Below, piece by piece: positions 30,063 to 38,828 of a DNA stretch of 64,000 nucleotides. The notes beneath the pieces were generated by a model. The model searched no databases. It was not told the DNA's origin and worked only from the letters and a program-made list of their open reading frames with translations. The translations under genes were made by a program, and so were the position numbers. This DNA is from Phytohabitans sp036906915. Lineage in GTDB: Bacteria; Actinomycetota; Actinomycetes; Mycobacteriales; Micromonosporaceae. The stretch covers positions 42,578-106,577 of the forward strand of contig NZ_JBAKHX010000020.1 in NCBI RefSeq assembly GCF_036906915.1, given 5' to 3'. Numbering within the stretch: position 1 is the first letter of the stretch; each line of letters opens with the position of its first letter.

Positions 30063-30848
30063 ATGGACACCGCGATCGAGGTCCATGACCTCGTGATCGA
30101 GCGTGGGAAGCGGACCGTGCTGCACGGTCTCAGCTGCACGATCCCGCGCGGCAGCGTCACCGGTCTGCTCGGCCCGAGCGGCAGCGGCAAGACCACGCTC
30201 ATGCGGGCGATCGTGGGCGTGCAGATCGTCAAGTCCGGTTCGATCGCCGTCTTCGGCGAGCCGGCGGGGGCGGCGTCGCTGCGCCGCCGGATGGGCTACC
30301 TCACACAAGCGCCGAGCGTGTACGCCGACCTGACCGTGCGGGAGAACGCGCGGTACTTCGCGGCGCTGTACGGGATGGACGCGGCCGAGGCCGACCAGGC
30401 GGTCGCCGACGTCGGTCTCAAGCAGGCCGCCGGCCAGCTGGTCGGCACGCTCTCCGGCGGGCAGCGCAGCCGCGCCTCGCTGGCCTGCGCGATAGTTGGC
30501 AACCCCGACCTGGTCGTCCTCGACGAGCCCACCGTCGGGCAAGACCCGGTGCTACGCGACGAGCTGTGGAAGAGGTTCCACGAGATGGCCGCGAACGGCG
30601 CCACCCTGCTGGTCTCCAGCCACGTCATGGATGAGGCGGCCCGCTGCGAGCGGCTGCTGCTGATCCGCGAGGGCCAGCTGATCGCCGACGACACTCCCGC
30701 CGCGGTGCGGGCGAGCGCCGGCACCGACGACCTCGACGAGGCGTTCCTGCGCCTCATCCGCGCCCAGGAGGAGAGCCCAAAACGGAATCCGGGTCGAGGT
30801 CCGTCGAGGTCGGCCGCGGCTCCTACCAACACCGGAGAGTCCCGATGA
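30063..30848 (+). CDS. ABC transporter ATP-binding protein (drug-export type)
   Basis: The 261-residue ATPase has Walker A GPSGSGKTT, Q-loop YLTQAPSVY, signature LSGGQRSRASLA, Walker B LVVLDEP and the switch His in VSSHVMDEA. The DrrA/CcmA-like arrangement and the separate ABC-2 permease downstream indicate an exporter. A tail of about 25 residues after the core (PKRNPGRGPSRSAAAP) looks disordered. AAGGAG lies five bases before the ATG. Its stop overlaps the permease start as ATGA. The operon continues with a TetR gene. Confidence 0.93.
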   Translation: MDTAIEVHDLVIERGKRTVLHGLSCTIPRGSVTGLLGPSGSGKTTLMRAIVGVQIVKSGSIAVFGEPAGAASLRRRMGYLTQAPSVYADLTVRENARYFAALYGMDAAEADQAVADVGLKQAAGQLVGTLSGGQRSRASLACAIVGNPDLVVLDEPTVGQDPVLRDELWKRFHEMAANGATLLVSSHVMDEAARCERLLLIREGQLIADDTPAAVRASAGTDDLDEAFLRLIRAQEESPKRNPGRGPSRSAAAPTNTGESR

Positions 30849-31582
30849 ACCCCCGCATCCTCGCCGTCACGACCGGCCGCATCCTGCGCCAGCTGAGCCA
30901 CGACCGGCGCACGATCGCGCTCCTGCTGCTGGTGCCCGTCGTGCTGCTGACCCTGCTGTACTTCATGTTCGACGACCAGCCGCAGGTCTTCGACCGGATC
31001 GCGCTGGTCATGCTGGGCGTCTTCCCGTTCATCATCATGTTCCTGGTGACCAGCATCGCGATGCTGCGCGAGCGCACCACCGGCACGCTGGAGCGCCTGC
31101 TCACCACCCCGCTGGGCAAGATCGACCTGCTCTTCGGATACGGGATCGCGTTCGGGATCGCCGCTGCCGTCCAGGCTGCGGTCGCCTCGGCCGTGGCGTA
31201 CTGGCTCTTCGGCCTCGACACGCAGGGCAGCCCATGGCTCGTGATCCTGATCGCGGTGGTCAACGCGGTGCTCGGGGTGGCGCTCGGCCTCCTGTGCAGT
31301 GCCTTCGCGCGCACCGAGTTCCAGGCCGTACAGTTCCTACCGGTGGTGGCGTTCCCGCAGATCATGCTCTGCGGCCTGTTCGTCGCCCGTGACCAGATGG
31401 TGGGTTGGTTGGAGGCGATCAGCGACGTGCTGCCGCTGTCGTACGCGGTGGAGGCGCTCCAAGAGGTGGGTGTGCACACCGATCCCACCGGCACGATGTG
31501 GCGCGACCTGGCGATCGTCGCCGGCGCCGTAACCGTCGCCCTGGTGCTGGCCGCTGCCACCCTTCGCCGGCGCACCGCCTGA
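30845..31582 (+). CDS. ABC-2 type permease
   Basis: The 245-residue membrane protein has about six predicted helices: IALLLLVPVVLLTLLYFMF, a long helix around VMLGVFPFIIMFLVTSIAML, IAFGIAAAVQAAVASAVAYWLF, LVILIAVVNAVLGVALGLL, FLPVVAFPQIMLCGLFV, and a last one near the end. ERTTGTLERLLTTPLGKIDLLFGYG is the coupling region of ABC-2 permeases. It overlaps the ATPase gene by four bases and forms the transport channel with it. The substrate is unknown, probably a drug or metabolite. Confidence 0.92.
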   Translation: MNPRILAVTTGRILRQLSHDRRTIALLLLVPVVLLTLLYFMFDDQPQVFDRIALVMLGVFPFIIMFLVTSIAMLRERTTGTLERLLTTPLGKIDLLFGYGIAFGIAAAVQAAVASAVAYWLFGLDTQGSPWLVILIAVVNAVLGVALGLLCSAFARTEFQAVQFLPVVAFPQIMLCGLFVARDQMVGWLEAISDVLPLSYAVEALQEVGVHTDPTGTMWRDLAIVAGAVTVALVLAAATLRRRTA

Positions 31583-31592
31583 GGGTCCGCGG

Positions 31593-32186
31593 ATGGCACG
31601 ACGCACCGGGCGGCGCCCCGGCAACCCGGACACCCGCGAGGCGATCCTCGCCGCGGCCCGGGAGGCGTTCGCCGAGCGCGGGTTCGACGCGGCGTCCATC
31701 CGCGGCATCGCCACCAGCGCCGGGGTCGACCCGGCGCTGGTGCATCACTACTTCGGCACCAAGGAGCAGCTGTTCCGGGCGTGTATGGACTTCCCGATCG
31801 ACCCGGCGACGGTGCTGCCCCAGGTGCTGGAGGGCGGCATGGACGGGATCGGTGAGCGGGTGGTCCGCATGTTCCTGTCCGTCTGGGACTCACCCGCGGG
31901 CGCGGCGGGCGTCGCGCTGCTGCGCTCGGCCCTCAGCAACGAGTGGACCGCGCGCCTGCTGCGCGAGTTCGTCACGACGCAGATGCTCCGGTACGTCCTG
32001 CCGAAGCTCGGCGGGGAGCCTGACGAGGCCCGGCTTCGGGCCAGCCTCGTGGCCAGCCAGATGGCCGGGCTCGCCATGGTCCGATACGTACTGAAGCTGG
32101 AGCCGCTGGCCTCCGCCCCGCCGGAGGTGGTGATCTCGGCGGTAGCGCCCACGCTCCAGCGCTATATCGCCGGCAAGATCAGTTAG
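31593..32186 (+). CDS. TetR-family regulator (TetR_C_16-like)
   Basis: The 197-residue protein begins with a TetR helix-turn-helix: TREAILAAAREAFAERGFDAASIRGIATSAGVDPALVHHYFGTKEQLF. The C-terminal domain (VLPQVLEGGMDGIGERVVRMFLSVWDSP, LLRSALSNEWTARLLREFV) resembles the TetR_C_16 type often tied to ABC exporters. It follows the permease after 10 bases, so it is most likely a self-regulated repressor of the exporter, acting on the dyads at 30023-30044. Its stop shares TTAG (32183-32186) with the convergent S4 gene. Confidence 0.9.
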   Translation: MARRTGRRPGNPDTREAILAAAREAFAERGFDAASIRGIATSAGVDPALVHHYFGTKEQLFRACMDFPIDPATVLPQVLEGGMDGIGERVVRMFLSVWDSPAGAAGVALLRSALSNEWTARLLREFVTTQMLRYVLPKLGGEPDEARLRASLVASQMAGLAMVRYVLKLEPLASAPPEVVISAVAPTLQRYIAGKIS

Positions 32187-32791
32187 CGGGAGTAGAACTC
32201 GACGACGAGCTGCTCGTCGCAGAGCACCGGCACCTCGCGCCGCTCCGGCTCCTTGAGCAGCGTCACCCGCAGGTCGGAGAGCGCCACCGACAGGTAGTGC
32301 GGGATGGGGCCCTCGGCGTGGGCACCGGCGGCCGCGATCTGGAACGGTGGCTTCTGCCGGCTCGACTCGCGCACCGCGACGACCTGGTGGGGCTTGAGCC
32401 GGTACGACGGGATGTCGACCTTGCGACCGTCCACAGTGAAGTGGCCGTGCGCCACGAGCTGGCGGGCCTGGTAGATCGTGCGGGCCAGCCCGGCGCGCAG
32501 CACGACCGCGTCGAGCCGCCGCTCCAGCAGGCTCACCAGGCGCTCGCCGGTCTTGTCGGTGCTGCGGGCCGCTTCCTCGAACGCGCGCCGCATCTGGGCC
32601 TCGCTGATGTTGTACTGGTGCCGCAGCCGCTGCTTCTCGAGCAGCCGCACCTGGTAGTCGGAAGTCTTCCGCCGCGCCCGACCGTGCACGCCGGGCGGAT
32701 ACGGCCGGCGCTCGAAGTACTTCACGCACTTCCGTGTCAGCGGGATGCCGAGTGCCCGGGAGAGCCTCGCCTTCGGTCGGGCCTGGTTCAC
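32183..32791 (-). CDS. rpsD: 30S ribosomal protein S4
   Basis: S4 binds 16S rRNA early in assembly. The 202 residues start VNQARPKARLSRALGIPLTRKCVKYFERRPYPPGVHG at a GTG with GGAGG seven bases upstream, and contain the S4 RNA-binding domain (RRLDAVVLRAGLARTIYQARQLVAHGHFTVDGRKVDIPSY) and DEQLVVEFYSR. It is solitary, not beside rpsM, rpsK or rpoA. That alone does not prove a paralogue, because some actinomycetes place their main rpsD separately. The iron-box-like palindromes in its promoter region are unexpected for a housekeeping ribosomal gene and raise the possibility of a condition-specific copy. Confidence 0.93.
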   Translation of the reverse strand: MNQARPKARLSRALGIPLTRKCVKYFERRPYPPGVHGRARRKTSDYQVRLLEKQRLRHQYNISEAQMRRAFEEAARSTDKTGERLVSLLERRLDAVVLRAGLARTIYQARQLVAHGHFTVDGRKVDIPSYRLKPHQVVAVRESSRQKPPFQIAAAGAHAEGPIPHYLSVALSDLRVTLLKEPERREVPVLCDEQLVVEFYSR

Positions 32792-32810
32792 GTAGACGCC
32801 TCCTGACAAG

Positions 32811-32853
32811 TTAGGTTAGCCTTACATTACCTGCGCAAGTTAGCTTAACCTAA
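32811..32853. promoter_or_regulatory. Two iron-box-like (DtxR/IdeR) palindromes between rpsD and the DUF2470 gene
   Basis: 32811-32829 reads TTAGGTTAGCCTTACATTA, and 32835-32853 on the minus strand reads TTAGGTTAAGCTAACTTGC. By my hand count each matches the IdeR consensus TTAGGTTAGGCTAACCTAA at 15 of 19 positions. They fill the divergent 75-base gap, which is strikingly AT-rich against its surroundings. Confidence 0.65.
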
Positions 32854-32866
32854 CCTTGGAGGCCAG

Positions 32867-33628
32867 ATGCAGCCCAGTCCCGCCGAGGTCGCCCGCACAC
32901 TGGCGGCCGGCCGGCTCGCCGGCAGCGCGCACATCGCCTGCCGCCCCGGTCCGCACCGCGTGCGGCACGCCACCGATCGGGCGGGTCGGGTCCTGTTGCT
33001 GGTGCCCGCCGACAGCGACCTCACCCGCGCCCTGCGCCCCACGGACGGCGCCGACGACATCGCGGTCGTCCTCGACGTCCCCGACGTACCGCCGGTGGCC
33101 GGCTCGCCGTCACTCGGACGGGTGTGGGTATCCGGCTGGGCCGTGGCGCTCGACGGGGCCGAGGCGCGCGAGGCGGCGCTCGACTTCGCCGACTGCGACC
33201 CGGTCGGCGACCTGCTCGACGTCGGGCAGGGCCAGGTGCTGTACCGCATGGAGCCGGCCGAGGTGCGGCTGGAGCGGGCCGGTGGGACGGTCGAGGTGGA
33301 CCCGGACGAGTACGCCGCCGCCGAGCCCGACCCGCTGCACCACATCGAGTGCGACCTGCTCACCGACCTCGCCGACCACCACGTGCCGGAAATGACCGGC
33401 TTCATCGAGCGGCAGCTCGCCGGCAGCGGCCACACCGCACCCGCCGGCCCGACACCCCGCGTCGTCCGCCTCGACCGGTACGGCTTCGTGGTGGCCCTAG
33501 GGCCGGCGAACGCCGAGTACCGCGTGCGCCTGGCATTTCCCCGCCCGGTGGACGACCGCGCCGACCTGGCCCGCCTCCTCCACCCCGTGTTGTGCCGCCA
33601 CTGCGGCTCCGCCGCGGACCAGGCCTAG
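32867..33628 (+). CDS. DUF2470 domain protein, probably iron- or haem-related
   Basis: The 253-residue protein has an N-terminal split-barrel-like half (residues about 20-150). Its C-terminal DUF2470-like region contains HHIECDLLTDLADHHVPEMTGFIERQL, RVVRLDRYGFVVALG and RVRLAFPRPVDDRADLARLLHPVLC. DUF2470 occurs next to pyridoxamine-oxidase-like domains in HugZ-type haem-utilisation proteins. GGAGG lies four bases before the ATG. Iron-box-like sites directly upstream agree with iron control. Haem handling is inferred. The stop shares CTAG with the convergent ABC gene. Confidence 0.75.
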   Translation: MQPSPAEVARTLAAGRLAGSAHIACRPGPHRVRHATDRAGRVLLLVPADSDLTRALRPTDGADDIAVVLDVPDVPPVAGSPSLGRVWVSGWAVALDGAEAREAALDFADCDPVGDLLDVGQGQVLYRMEPAEVRLERAGGTVEVDPDEYAAAEPDPLHHIECDLLTDLADHHVPEMTGFIERQLAGSGHTAPAGPTPRVVRLDRYGFVVALGPANAEYRVRLAFPRPVDDRADLARLLHPVLCRHCGSAADQA

Positions 33629-35406
33629 CGGGTCTGCTCCAGCCAGCTGGCGTAGAGGCGTGCGTAGACACTGTCTGGGTCCGCCACGAGCGCCGCGTGA
33701 GGGCCTCGCTGCACGACCTCACCGTTGTCGACCACGATGACCTCGTCGGCCGCCTGGGCGGTGGACAGGCGGTGGGCGATCGCCACCGTGGTGCGGCCGC
33801 GGGTCACGGCGTCCAGGGTGCGTTGCAGGCGCACCTCGGTCGCGGGGTCCACCGCACTGGTCGCCTCGTCGAGCACCAGCAGGTCCGGGTCCGCCACATA
33901 CGCCCGAGCGAGCGCCACGAGCTGCCGCTCCCCCACGCTCAACGCCTCACCGCGCTCGCCCACCGGCGTCTGCGCGCCGTGCGGCAGGCCCTCGACCCAG
34001 TCCGCCAGCCCCAGCTCGGCGAACGCCAGCGCCAGCTGCTCGTCGCTCAGCTCCGGGTGTCCAAAGCGGACATTCTCGGCCACGGTGGCGTCGAACAGGA
34101 ACCCGTCCTGCGGCACCATCACCACCCGGCTGCGCAGCGACGCGAACCGCACCCGGTCGAGCGGCACGCCCGACAGCAGCACCGCGCCCTCGCTCGGGTC
34201 CATGAGCCGCGTCAGCAGCTTGGCGAACGTGGTCTTCCCGCTGCCGGTCTCGCCGACAACGGCCACCCGCGTCTTCGCCGGTATCTCCAGGTCCACATCG
34301 GACAAGACCCTGGGGCTCTGTTGGCTGGCAGTCCCGTCGCCGTCGGTCCGGAGGGCACCCGGATAGGAGAACGAGACGTGTTCGAAGCGGACGTCGAGCG
34401 GGCCGGCCGGCAGGTCCACACCGTCCGCAGCCGGATCGGCCACGTCGGGCTCGATGTCCAGCACGTCGAGCACCCGGCGCCAGCCCGCGACCGCGTTCTG
34501 CGCCTCGTTGAGCACCTCGGTCGCGATCTGCACCGGCTGGGTGAACATCGTCACCAGGAACAGGAACGCGGTGAGCTGGCCGATGGTGATCTGACCGTCG
34601 ACGCCGAGCAGTACACCGATCATCACCACCGCACCGAGGGCAAGGCCGGCGGCCAGCTCCCCCGTGGAGAACCCGGTGACGCTCAACCGGAGCGCCCGCT
34701 GCTGCGCCTTGCGCTGGCCGTCGATCGCCGCGTCCAGCCGCACGGCGGTCCGCCCGGACGCCCCGTACGCCCGGATGACCTCGGCGCCCACCACGCTCTC
34801 CGAAACGGCCGCGAGCATGGCGCCCGTGCGCTCCCGGACCACCCCGTACGCCCCACGCAGCCGCCGCTGGAACGCCCGGATGACGACCGCCGCCGGTAGG
34901 AACGCGGCGAACACGACGAGCGTGAGCTGCCACGAGTACACCGCCATCACGACCGTGGTGACCGCGACCTGGCCGAGGCTGATCAGCAGGATCACGCCGC
35001 CCCACTGGAGGAACTGCGTGATCTGGTCGACGTCGCTGGTCACCCGCGACACCAGCGAGCCGCGCCGCTCCGCCTGCTGGTGCAGCATCGACAGGTCGTG
35101 CACGTGCCGGAAGGTGCGGATCCGCACGTTGGCGAGCGCGGTCTCGCTCACCGTGAACAGGCGGCGCATCATCAGGTACCCGCACAGCGTGGTGACCGCC
35201 AGCACCGCGACGGTGGCCGCCACGACGACGCCCACCACGCCGAGGTCGGGGCCGCCGGGCGCGCGCAGGCCCCGGTCGATGCCCTGCTGGATCGCCACCG
35301 GTACGGCGGCCCGCCCCGCCATGGCCACAACGGCGAAGAACAGCGTGCCGGCGAGCCCCGCACGCAGCTCCGGCGACAGGGCCAGCCCGCGTCGCAGCGT
35401 GTTCAC
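33625..35406 (-). CDS. ABC exporter half-transporter (second gene of a heterodimer)
   Basis: The 593-residue protein fuses six transmembrane helices (about residues 15-300) to an ATPase: Walker A GETGSGKTTFAK, signature SVGERQLVALARAY (LSVGE instead of LSGGQ), Walker B LLVLDEATSAVD and H-loop AIAHRLST. The degenerate signature suggests that one ATP site of the heterodimer is weak. The GTG start (35406) overlaps the partner's stop as GTGA. Substrate unknown, presumably lipid or drug export. Confidence 0.9.
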   Translation of the reverse strand: MNTLRRGLALSPELRAGLAGTLFFAVVAMAGRAAVPVAIQQGIDRGLRAPGGPDLGVVGVVVAATVAVLAVTTLCGYLMMRRLFTVSETALANVRIRTFRHVHDLSMLHQQAERRGSLVSRVTSDVDQITQFLQWGGVILLISLGQVAVTTVVMAVYSWQLTLVVFAAFLPAAVVIRAFQRRLRGAYGVVRERTGAMLAAVSESVVGAEVIRAYGASGRTAVRLDAAIDGQRKAQQRALRLSVTGFSTGELAAGLALGAVVMIGVLLGVDGQITIGQLTAFLFLVTMFTQPVQIATEVLNEAQNAVAGWRRVLDVLDIEPDVADPAADGVDLPAGPLDVRFEHVSFSYPGALRTDGDGTASQQSPRVLSDVDLEIPAKTRVAVVGETGSGKTTFAKLLTRLMDPSEGAVLLSGVPLDRVRFASLRSRVVMVPQDGFLFDATVAENVRFGHPELSDEQLALAFAELGLADWVEGLPHGAQTPVGERGEALSVGERQLVALARAYVADPDLLVLDEATSAVDPATEVRLQRTLDAVTRGRTTVAIAHRLSTAQAADEVIVVDNGEVVQRGPHAALVADPDSVYARLYASWLEQTR

Positions 35407-37217
35407 GGAGTCACCTCCTCGTATGCGTGTTCACGTTCGCGTTCTGCCTCGGCCTTCTCGTAGGCGGTGACCAGGTCCGCGTATCCGGGCACGGTGGCCA
35501 GCAGGTCGGGGTGGGTGCCGGTCGCGACCACCCGGCCGTGCTCGATGTAGACCACCTCGTCGGCGAGCGCGATCGTGGCCCGCCGGTACGCCACCACGAG
35601 TATCGACGCCGCCGGCCCGGAGGACGTGGACCGCAGCGACGCCAGGATCGCCGCCTCCACGCGCGGGTCGACCGCGCTGGTCGCGTCGTCGAGCACCAGC
35701 AGCCGCGGGTTGCCGGCGAGGGCGCGGGCGAGCGTCAACCGCTGCCGCTGCCCACCCGACAGCGTGGTGCCGCGCTCGCCCACCATCGTGTCGAGCCCGT
35801 CGGGCAGCCGCGCGACGAACCCGTCGGCCTCCGCCAACCGCAGCGCCGCCCAGACGTCCTCATCGGACAGTCCAGGGCGATCGAGGCCCACGTTGGCGCG
35901 CACCGTGTCGTCGAACACGAACGGCACCTGCGGCACCAGCGCGATCGAGCCGGCCAGCGCGTCCGCGGACAGCGACCGCAGGTCGACGCCGTCGAGCCGC
36001 ACCGTGCCGGTGGCCGGGTCGACGAGGCGGGCCGCCAGCGAGGCGATCGTGGACTTGCCGGAACCGGTCGGTCCCACGAGCGCCACTGTCCGTCCCGCTG
36101 GGACGGTGAAGCAGACGTCCCGCAGGACGGTGCCATCCTCGTACCCGAAGGACACCTGCTCGAAGCTGATGGCGGCCGGCGCATCCCTGCCCTCGACGGA
36201 CGCCGTGCCGTACGGCATGTCGCCGGTCGCGGTGATGACGCGCTGGACGCGGTCCCAGCCGGCGACGCTGCGCGGCAGCTCGGCGAGCACCCAGCCGATC
36301 GCGCGCACCGGAAAGGCCAGCACGGTGAACAGGAACGCGACGCTGACGAGCTCGGTGATCGTGATCGCGCCCTGGCTGAGCCGCCACGCGCCGACCATCA
36401 GCACCGCGAGCGTGCCCAGGCTGGGCAGCGTCTCCAGCATCGGGTCGAAGATGCCGCGCAGCCGGCCGACGGCGATCAGCGCGTCGCGCAGCTCGCGGGC
36501 GCGCGCCGCGAACCGAGCGGTCTCCTCCGCCTCCCGCCCCATCGTCTTGACCACCAGCGCGCCGTCGAAGCTCTCGTGCGCGATCGCGCTGACCTCGGCG
36601 CGCAGCTGCTGCGCCCGGGCCTGGCGGGGGGCCATGCGGCGGGAGTAAACGACGTTGAGGCCGAAGAGGGCCGGGAAGATCAGCACGCCGACGAGCGCGA
36701 GCACCCAGTCGGTGGCGAACAGCGTCACGAACGCCGCCAGCAGCATCACCACCGTGCCGACCGCGAACGGCAGCGGCGCGATCGGGAACCAGGTGGCTTC
36801 GACGTCGGAGTTCGCGTTGGACAGCAGCGTGCCGGTGGCGTTGCGGTGGTGCCAGGAGACTGGGAGGTCCAGGTAGCGGCGGGTCACGCGGCGGCGGTAC
36901 ACGGCCTGGAGCCGGAACTGCATGAACCCCGCGCCCAGCCGGCGCCCGAAGATGGCCACCACCCTGACCAGGCTCAAGCCAACCAGCCCGGCTGCGATGA
37001 GCGCGAGCAGGCCGGTCTCGGCATGGCCGTCTTCCAGCGACGGCACCACCACCTCGCCGACGATCGCGCCCACGATGAACGCGCCGACGACCGTCAGCAG
37101 GCCGAAGAACGCGCTGCCCACCACGCCCGCCGTGAAGATCCACGGCTCCTCGCGGATGCCGTGCCCGAGAACGCGCATGCCTCTGCTCAGCACGTCTCGG
37201 CTCGTCTTGTCGGTCAC
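35403..37217 (-). CDS. ABC exporter half-transporter (first gene of a heterodimer)
   Basis: About 604 residues from a GTG at 37217, preceded by GGGGGAG. It carries an N-terminal transmembrane domain with the long GAFIVGAIVGEVVVPS and YRRRVTRRYLDLPVSWHHRNATGTLLSNANSDVE regions. The C-terminal ATPase has Walker A GPTGSGKSTIA, signature TLSGGQRQRLTLARAL (canonical) and Walker B LLVLDDATSAVD, where the catalytic Glu after Walker B is replaced by Asp. The H-loop His is not obvious (VVAYRRATI). With its partner it forms a type IV exporter with asymmetric ATP sites. Head-to-tail coupling with the next gene supports a heterodimer. Confidence 0.9.
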   Translation of the reverse strand: MTDKTSRDVLSRGMRVLGHGIREEPWIFTAGVVGSAFFGLLTVVGAFIVGAIVGEVVVPSLEDGHAETGLLALIAAGLVGLSLVRVVAIFGRRLGAGFMQFRLQAVYRRRVTRRYLDLPVSWHHRNATGTLLSNANSDVEATWFPIAPLPFAVGTVVMLLAAFVTLFATDWVLALVGVLIFPALFGLNVVYSRRMAPRQARAQQLRAEVSAIAHESFDGALVVKTMGREAEETARFAARARELRDALIAVGRLRGIFDPMLETLPSLGTLAVLMVGAWRLSQGAITITELVSVAFLFTVLAFPVRAIGWVLAELPRSVAGWDRVQRVITATGDMPYGTASVEGRDAPAAISFEQVSFGYEDGTVLRDVCFTVPAGRTVALVGPTGSGKSTIASLAARLVDPATGTVRLDGVDLRSLSADALAGSIALVPQVPFVFDDTVRANVGLDRPGLSDEDVWAALRLAEADGFVARLPDGLDTMVGERGTTLSGGQRQRLTLARALAGNPRLLVLDDATSAVDPRVEAAILASLRSTSSGPAASILVVAYRRATIALADEVVYIEHGRVVATGTHPDLLATVPGYADLVTAYEKAEAEREREHAYEEVTP

Positions 37218-37311
37218 GCGCTCCCCCGCCGTAAGCACTCCTGGTCCATAACATCCTTACCAAAGCGATCCGTTACACGGTTGTGTCGGCGGTCACAGAT
37301 ACGCTGCAAGC

Positions 37312-37941
37312 GTGGCTTCGTACGCCCAAGACGAACGTAGGGCACTCGCCGATCTGTTCCTCGCGGTGGGGCCGGACGCGCCAACCCTCTGCGAGGGCTG
37401 GACCACCCGCGATCTCGCCGCGCACATCGTGATGCGGGAGCGCCGGCCGGACGCCGCCGCCGGCATCGTGATCGGCGCGCTTCGCGGGCACGCCGAGCGG
37501 GTGCGCCGCAAGCTCGCCGACAAGCCGTACCCGGAGCTCGTCGGCCTCGTGCGAGCGGCACCCTGGTGGAGCCCGGTGAGCAATCCTCTCACCGACGCCG
37601 CGGTCAACACCCTCGAATTCTTCGTCCACCACGAAGACGTGCGCCGGGCCACGCCGGGCTGGCGGGCCCGCGAGCTGCCGCGGGACTTTCAGGAAACCCT
37701 GTGGCGGCGGGCCAGCGGGTCCGCTCGGCTCGCGCTGCGCCGCGTGCGCGCCGCGGTGCTCATCCAGGCTCCCGGGTACGGGGAGACGACCGCGGGCGCC
37801 GGCGGGCAACGGGTACGCCTGATCGGCCCACCGGCCGAGCTGGCCCTCTTCCTGAGCGGCCGCCAGCGAGCCACCCGCGTCCAGGTGGACGCCCCACCCG
37901 AGGTAGCCGAACGCCTCCGCACGGCCCGCTTGGGCATCTAG
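37312..37941 (+). CDS. TIGR03085 family metal-binding protein (DinB/mycothiol-dependent fold)
   Basis: The 209 residues start SYAQDERRALADLFLAVGPDAPTLCEGWTTRDLAAHIVMRERRPDAAAGI, which with PYPELVGLVRAAPWWSP, NPLTDAAVNTLEFFVHHEDVRRA and PGWRARELP matches TIGR03085. The His of AAHIV and the HHED pair are the likely metal ligands of this four-helix bundle. Relatives are mycothiol-dependent isomerases or transferases, but the reaction of this family is not known. The start is a GTG. A 12-base minisatellite begins ten bases after its stop. Confidence 0.85.
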   Translation: MASYAQDERRALADLFLAVGPDAPTLCEGWTTRDLAAHIVMRERRPDAAAGIVIGALRGHAERVRRKLADKPYPELVGLVRAAPWWSPVSNPLTDAAVNTLEFFVHHEDVRRATPGWRARELPRDFQETLWRRASGSARLALRRVRAAVLIQAPGYGETTAGAGGQRVRLIGPPAELALFLSGRQRATRVQVDAPPEVAERLRTARLGI

Positions 37942-37950
37942 CCCGCCGCG

Positions 37951-38022
37951 CCACCCTCGCCGCCACCCTCGCCGCCACCCTCGCCGCCGACCTCGCCGCC
38001 GACCTCGCCGCCGACCTCGCCG
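37951..38022 (+). repeat. 12-bp minisatellite, six units
   Basis: Three units of CCACCCTCGCCG followed by three of CCGACCTCGCCG run directly into palindromic element copy 2. The array lies between the TIGR03085 gene and the next GNAT gene, in a 358-base gap (37942-38299) that otherwise holds only the palindrome and a hairpin. Confidence 0.9.
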
Positions 38023-38024
38023 CC

Positions 38025-38100
38025 GATCAAGGGCAAACGCACGTGCTTGGATCTCATTTCCGCGTGCATTTGCCCTTGATCGATGCGATTTCCCTTGATC
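38025..38100 (-). repeat. 76-bp intergenic palindromic element, copy 2 (inverted)
   Basis: Arms are 38025-38045 and 38061-38081 with a 15-base loop and 19 of 21 positions pairing. The 19-base leader ending CCTTGATC lies at 38082-38100, so this copy is inverted relative to copies 1 and 3. Confidence 0.9.
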
Positions 38101-38249
38101 GGCGGCGCTCCGCGCACGCCTTCCCCGCGCGACCGGCGCCACGCCGCCGACCGCCTCGTGCGACCGAGAGCGGCGCTCGCGCCGCTCGCTATATCGCCGA
38201 ACTCGTCCCTCGGACGCGCCCGGAGGGCGCCTGACCGGTCAGGCATCGC

Positions 38250-38278
38250 GTGCGGCCCGGCACACCGCCGGGCCGCAC
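38250..38278. terminator. Perfect 12-bp hairpin just upstream of a GNAT gene
   Basis: GTGCGGCCCGGC (38250-38261) pairs fully with GCCGGGCCGCAC (38267-38278) across ACACC. It ends 21 bases before the GTG start at 38300, so it could end read-through transcription or structure the leader of the GNAT mRNA. Confidence 0.55.
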
Positions 38279-38299
38279 GGCCCTGGATAGGGTCGGAGG

Positions 38300-38785
38300 G
38301 TGATCTTTCGTGAAGCCGTCCTCGCCGACCTGCCCGCCATCCTCGCCATGCTGGTCGACGACCAGCTTGGCGCGGCCCGCGACGTGGCGGTCGTGGACGA
38401 ACGGTACGAGCGGGCCTTCGCGGACATCGCCGCCGATCCCCGCAACATCCTGGCCGTCGCGGACGACGGCGGCGAGGTGGTCGGGTGCATGCAGATCACG
38501 TACATCCCAGGGCTGAGCCGGCACGGCGCCGAGCGCTCGCAGGTCGAGGCGGTCCGGGTACGGGCGGACCGGCGGGGCTCCGGCGTCGGGCAGCGGTTCG
38601 TCGGGTGGGCGGTCGACCAGGCGCGCCAGCGGGGATGTGCGCTGGTCCAGCTCACCACGGACAAGTCACGCGCCGACGCACACCGCTTCTACGAGAGGCT
38701 GGGCTTTGTCGCCAGCCATGAGGGCATGAAGCTGGGTCTAGCGGCGGAGACGCAGGGCGACTACCGTACGGTAACCTCACAGTAA
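38300..38785 (+). CDS. GNAT-family N-acetyltransferase
   Basis: A compact 161-residue GNAT: IFREAVLADLPAILAML at the N-terminus, GEVVGCMQITYIPGLSRHG in the middle, the acetyl-CoA loop VEAVRVRADRRGSGVGQRFVGWAVDQA (RRGSGVG, motif A) and DAHRFYERLGFVASHEGMKL at the end. Motif A is intact. The last strand resembles small-molecule acetyltransferases such as those acting on amino acids or antibiotics, but the substrate is open. The GTG start has no strong ribosome site and follows a strong hairpin. Confidence 0.88.
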   Translation: MIFREAVLADLPAILAMLVDDQLGAARDVAVVDERYERAFADIAADPRNILAVADDGGEVVGCMQITYIPGLSRHGAERSQVEAVRVRADRRGSGVGQRFVGWAVDQARQRGCALVQLTTDKSRADAHRFYERLGFVASHEGMKLGLAAETQGDYRTVTSQ

Positions 38786-38828
38786 CGTGACGGTGGTCAC
38801 CCTGGCTTGAATAAAGGCGGCCTTCGCA

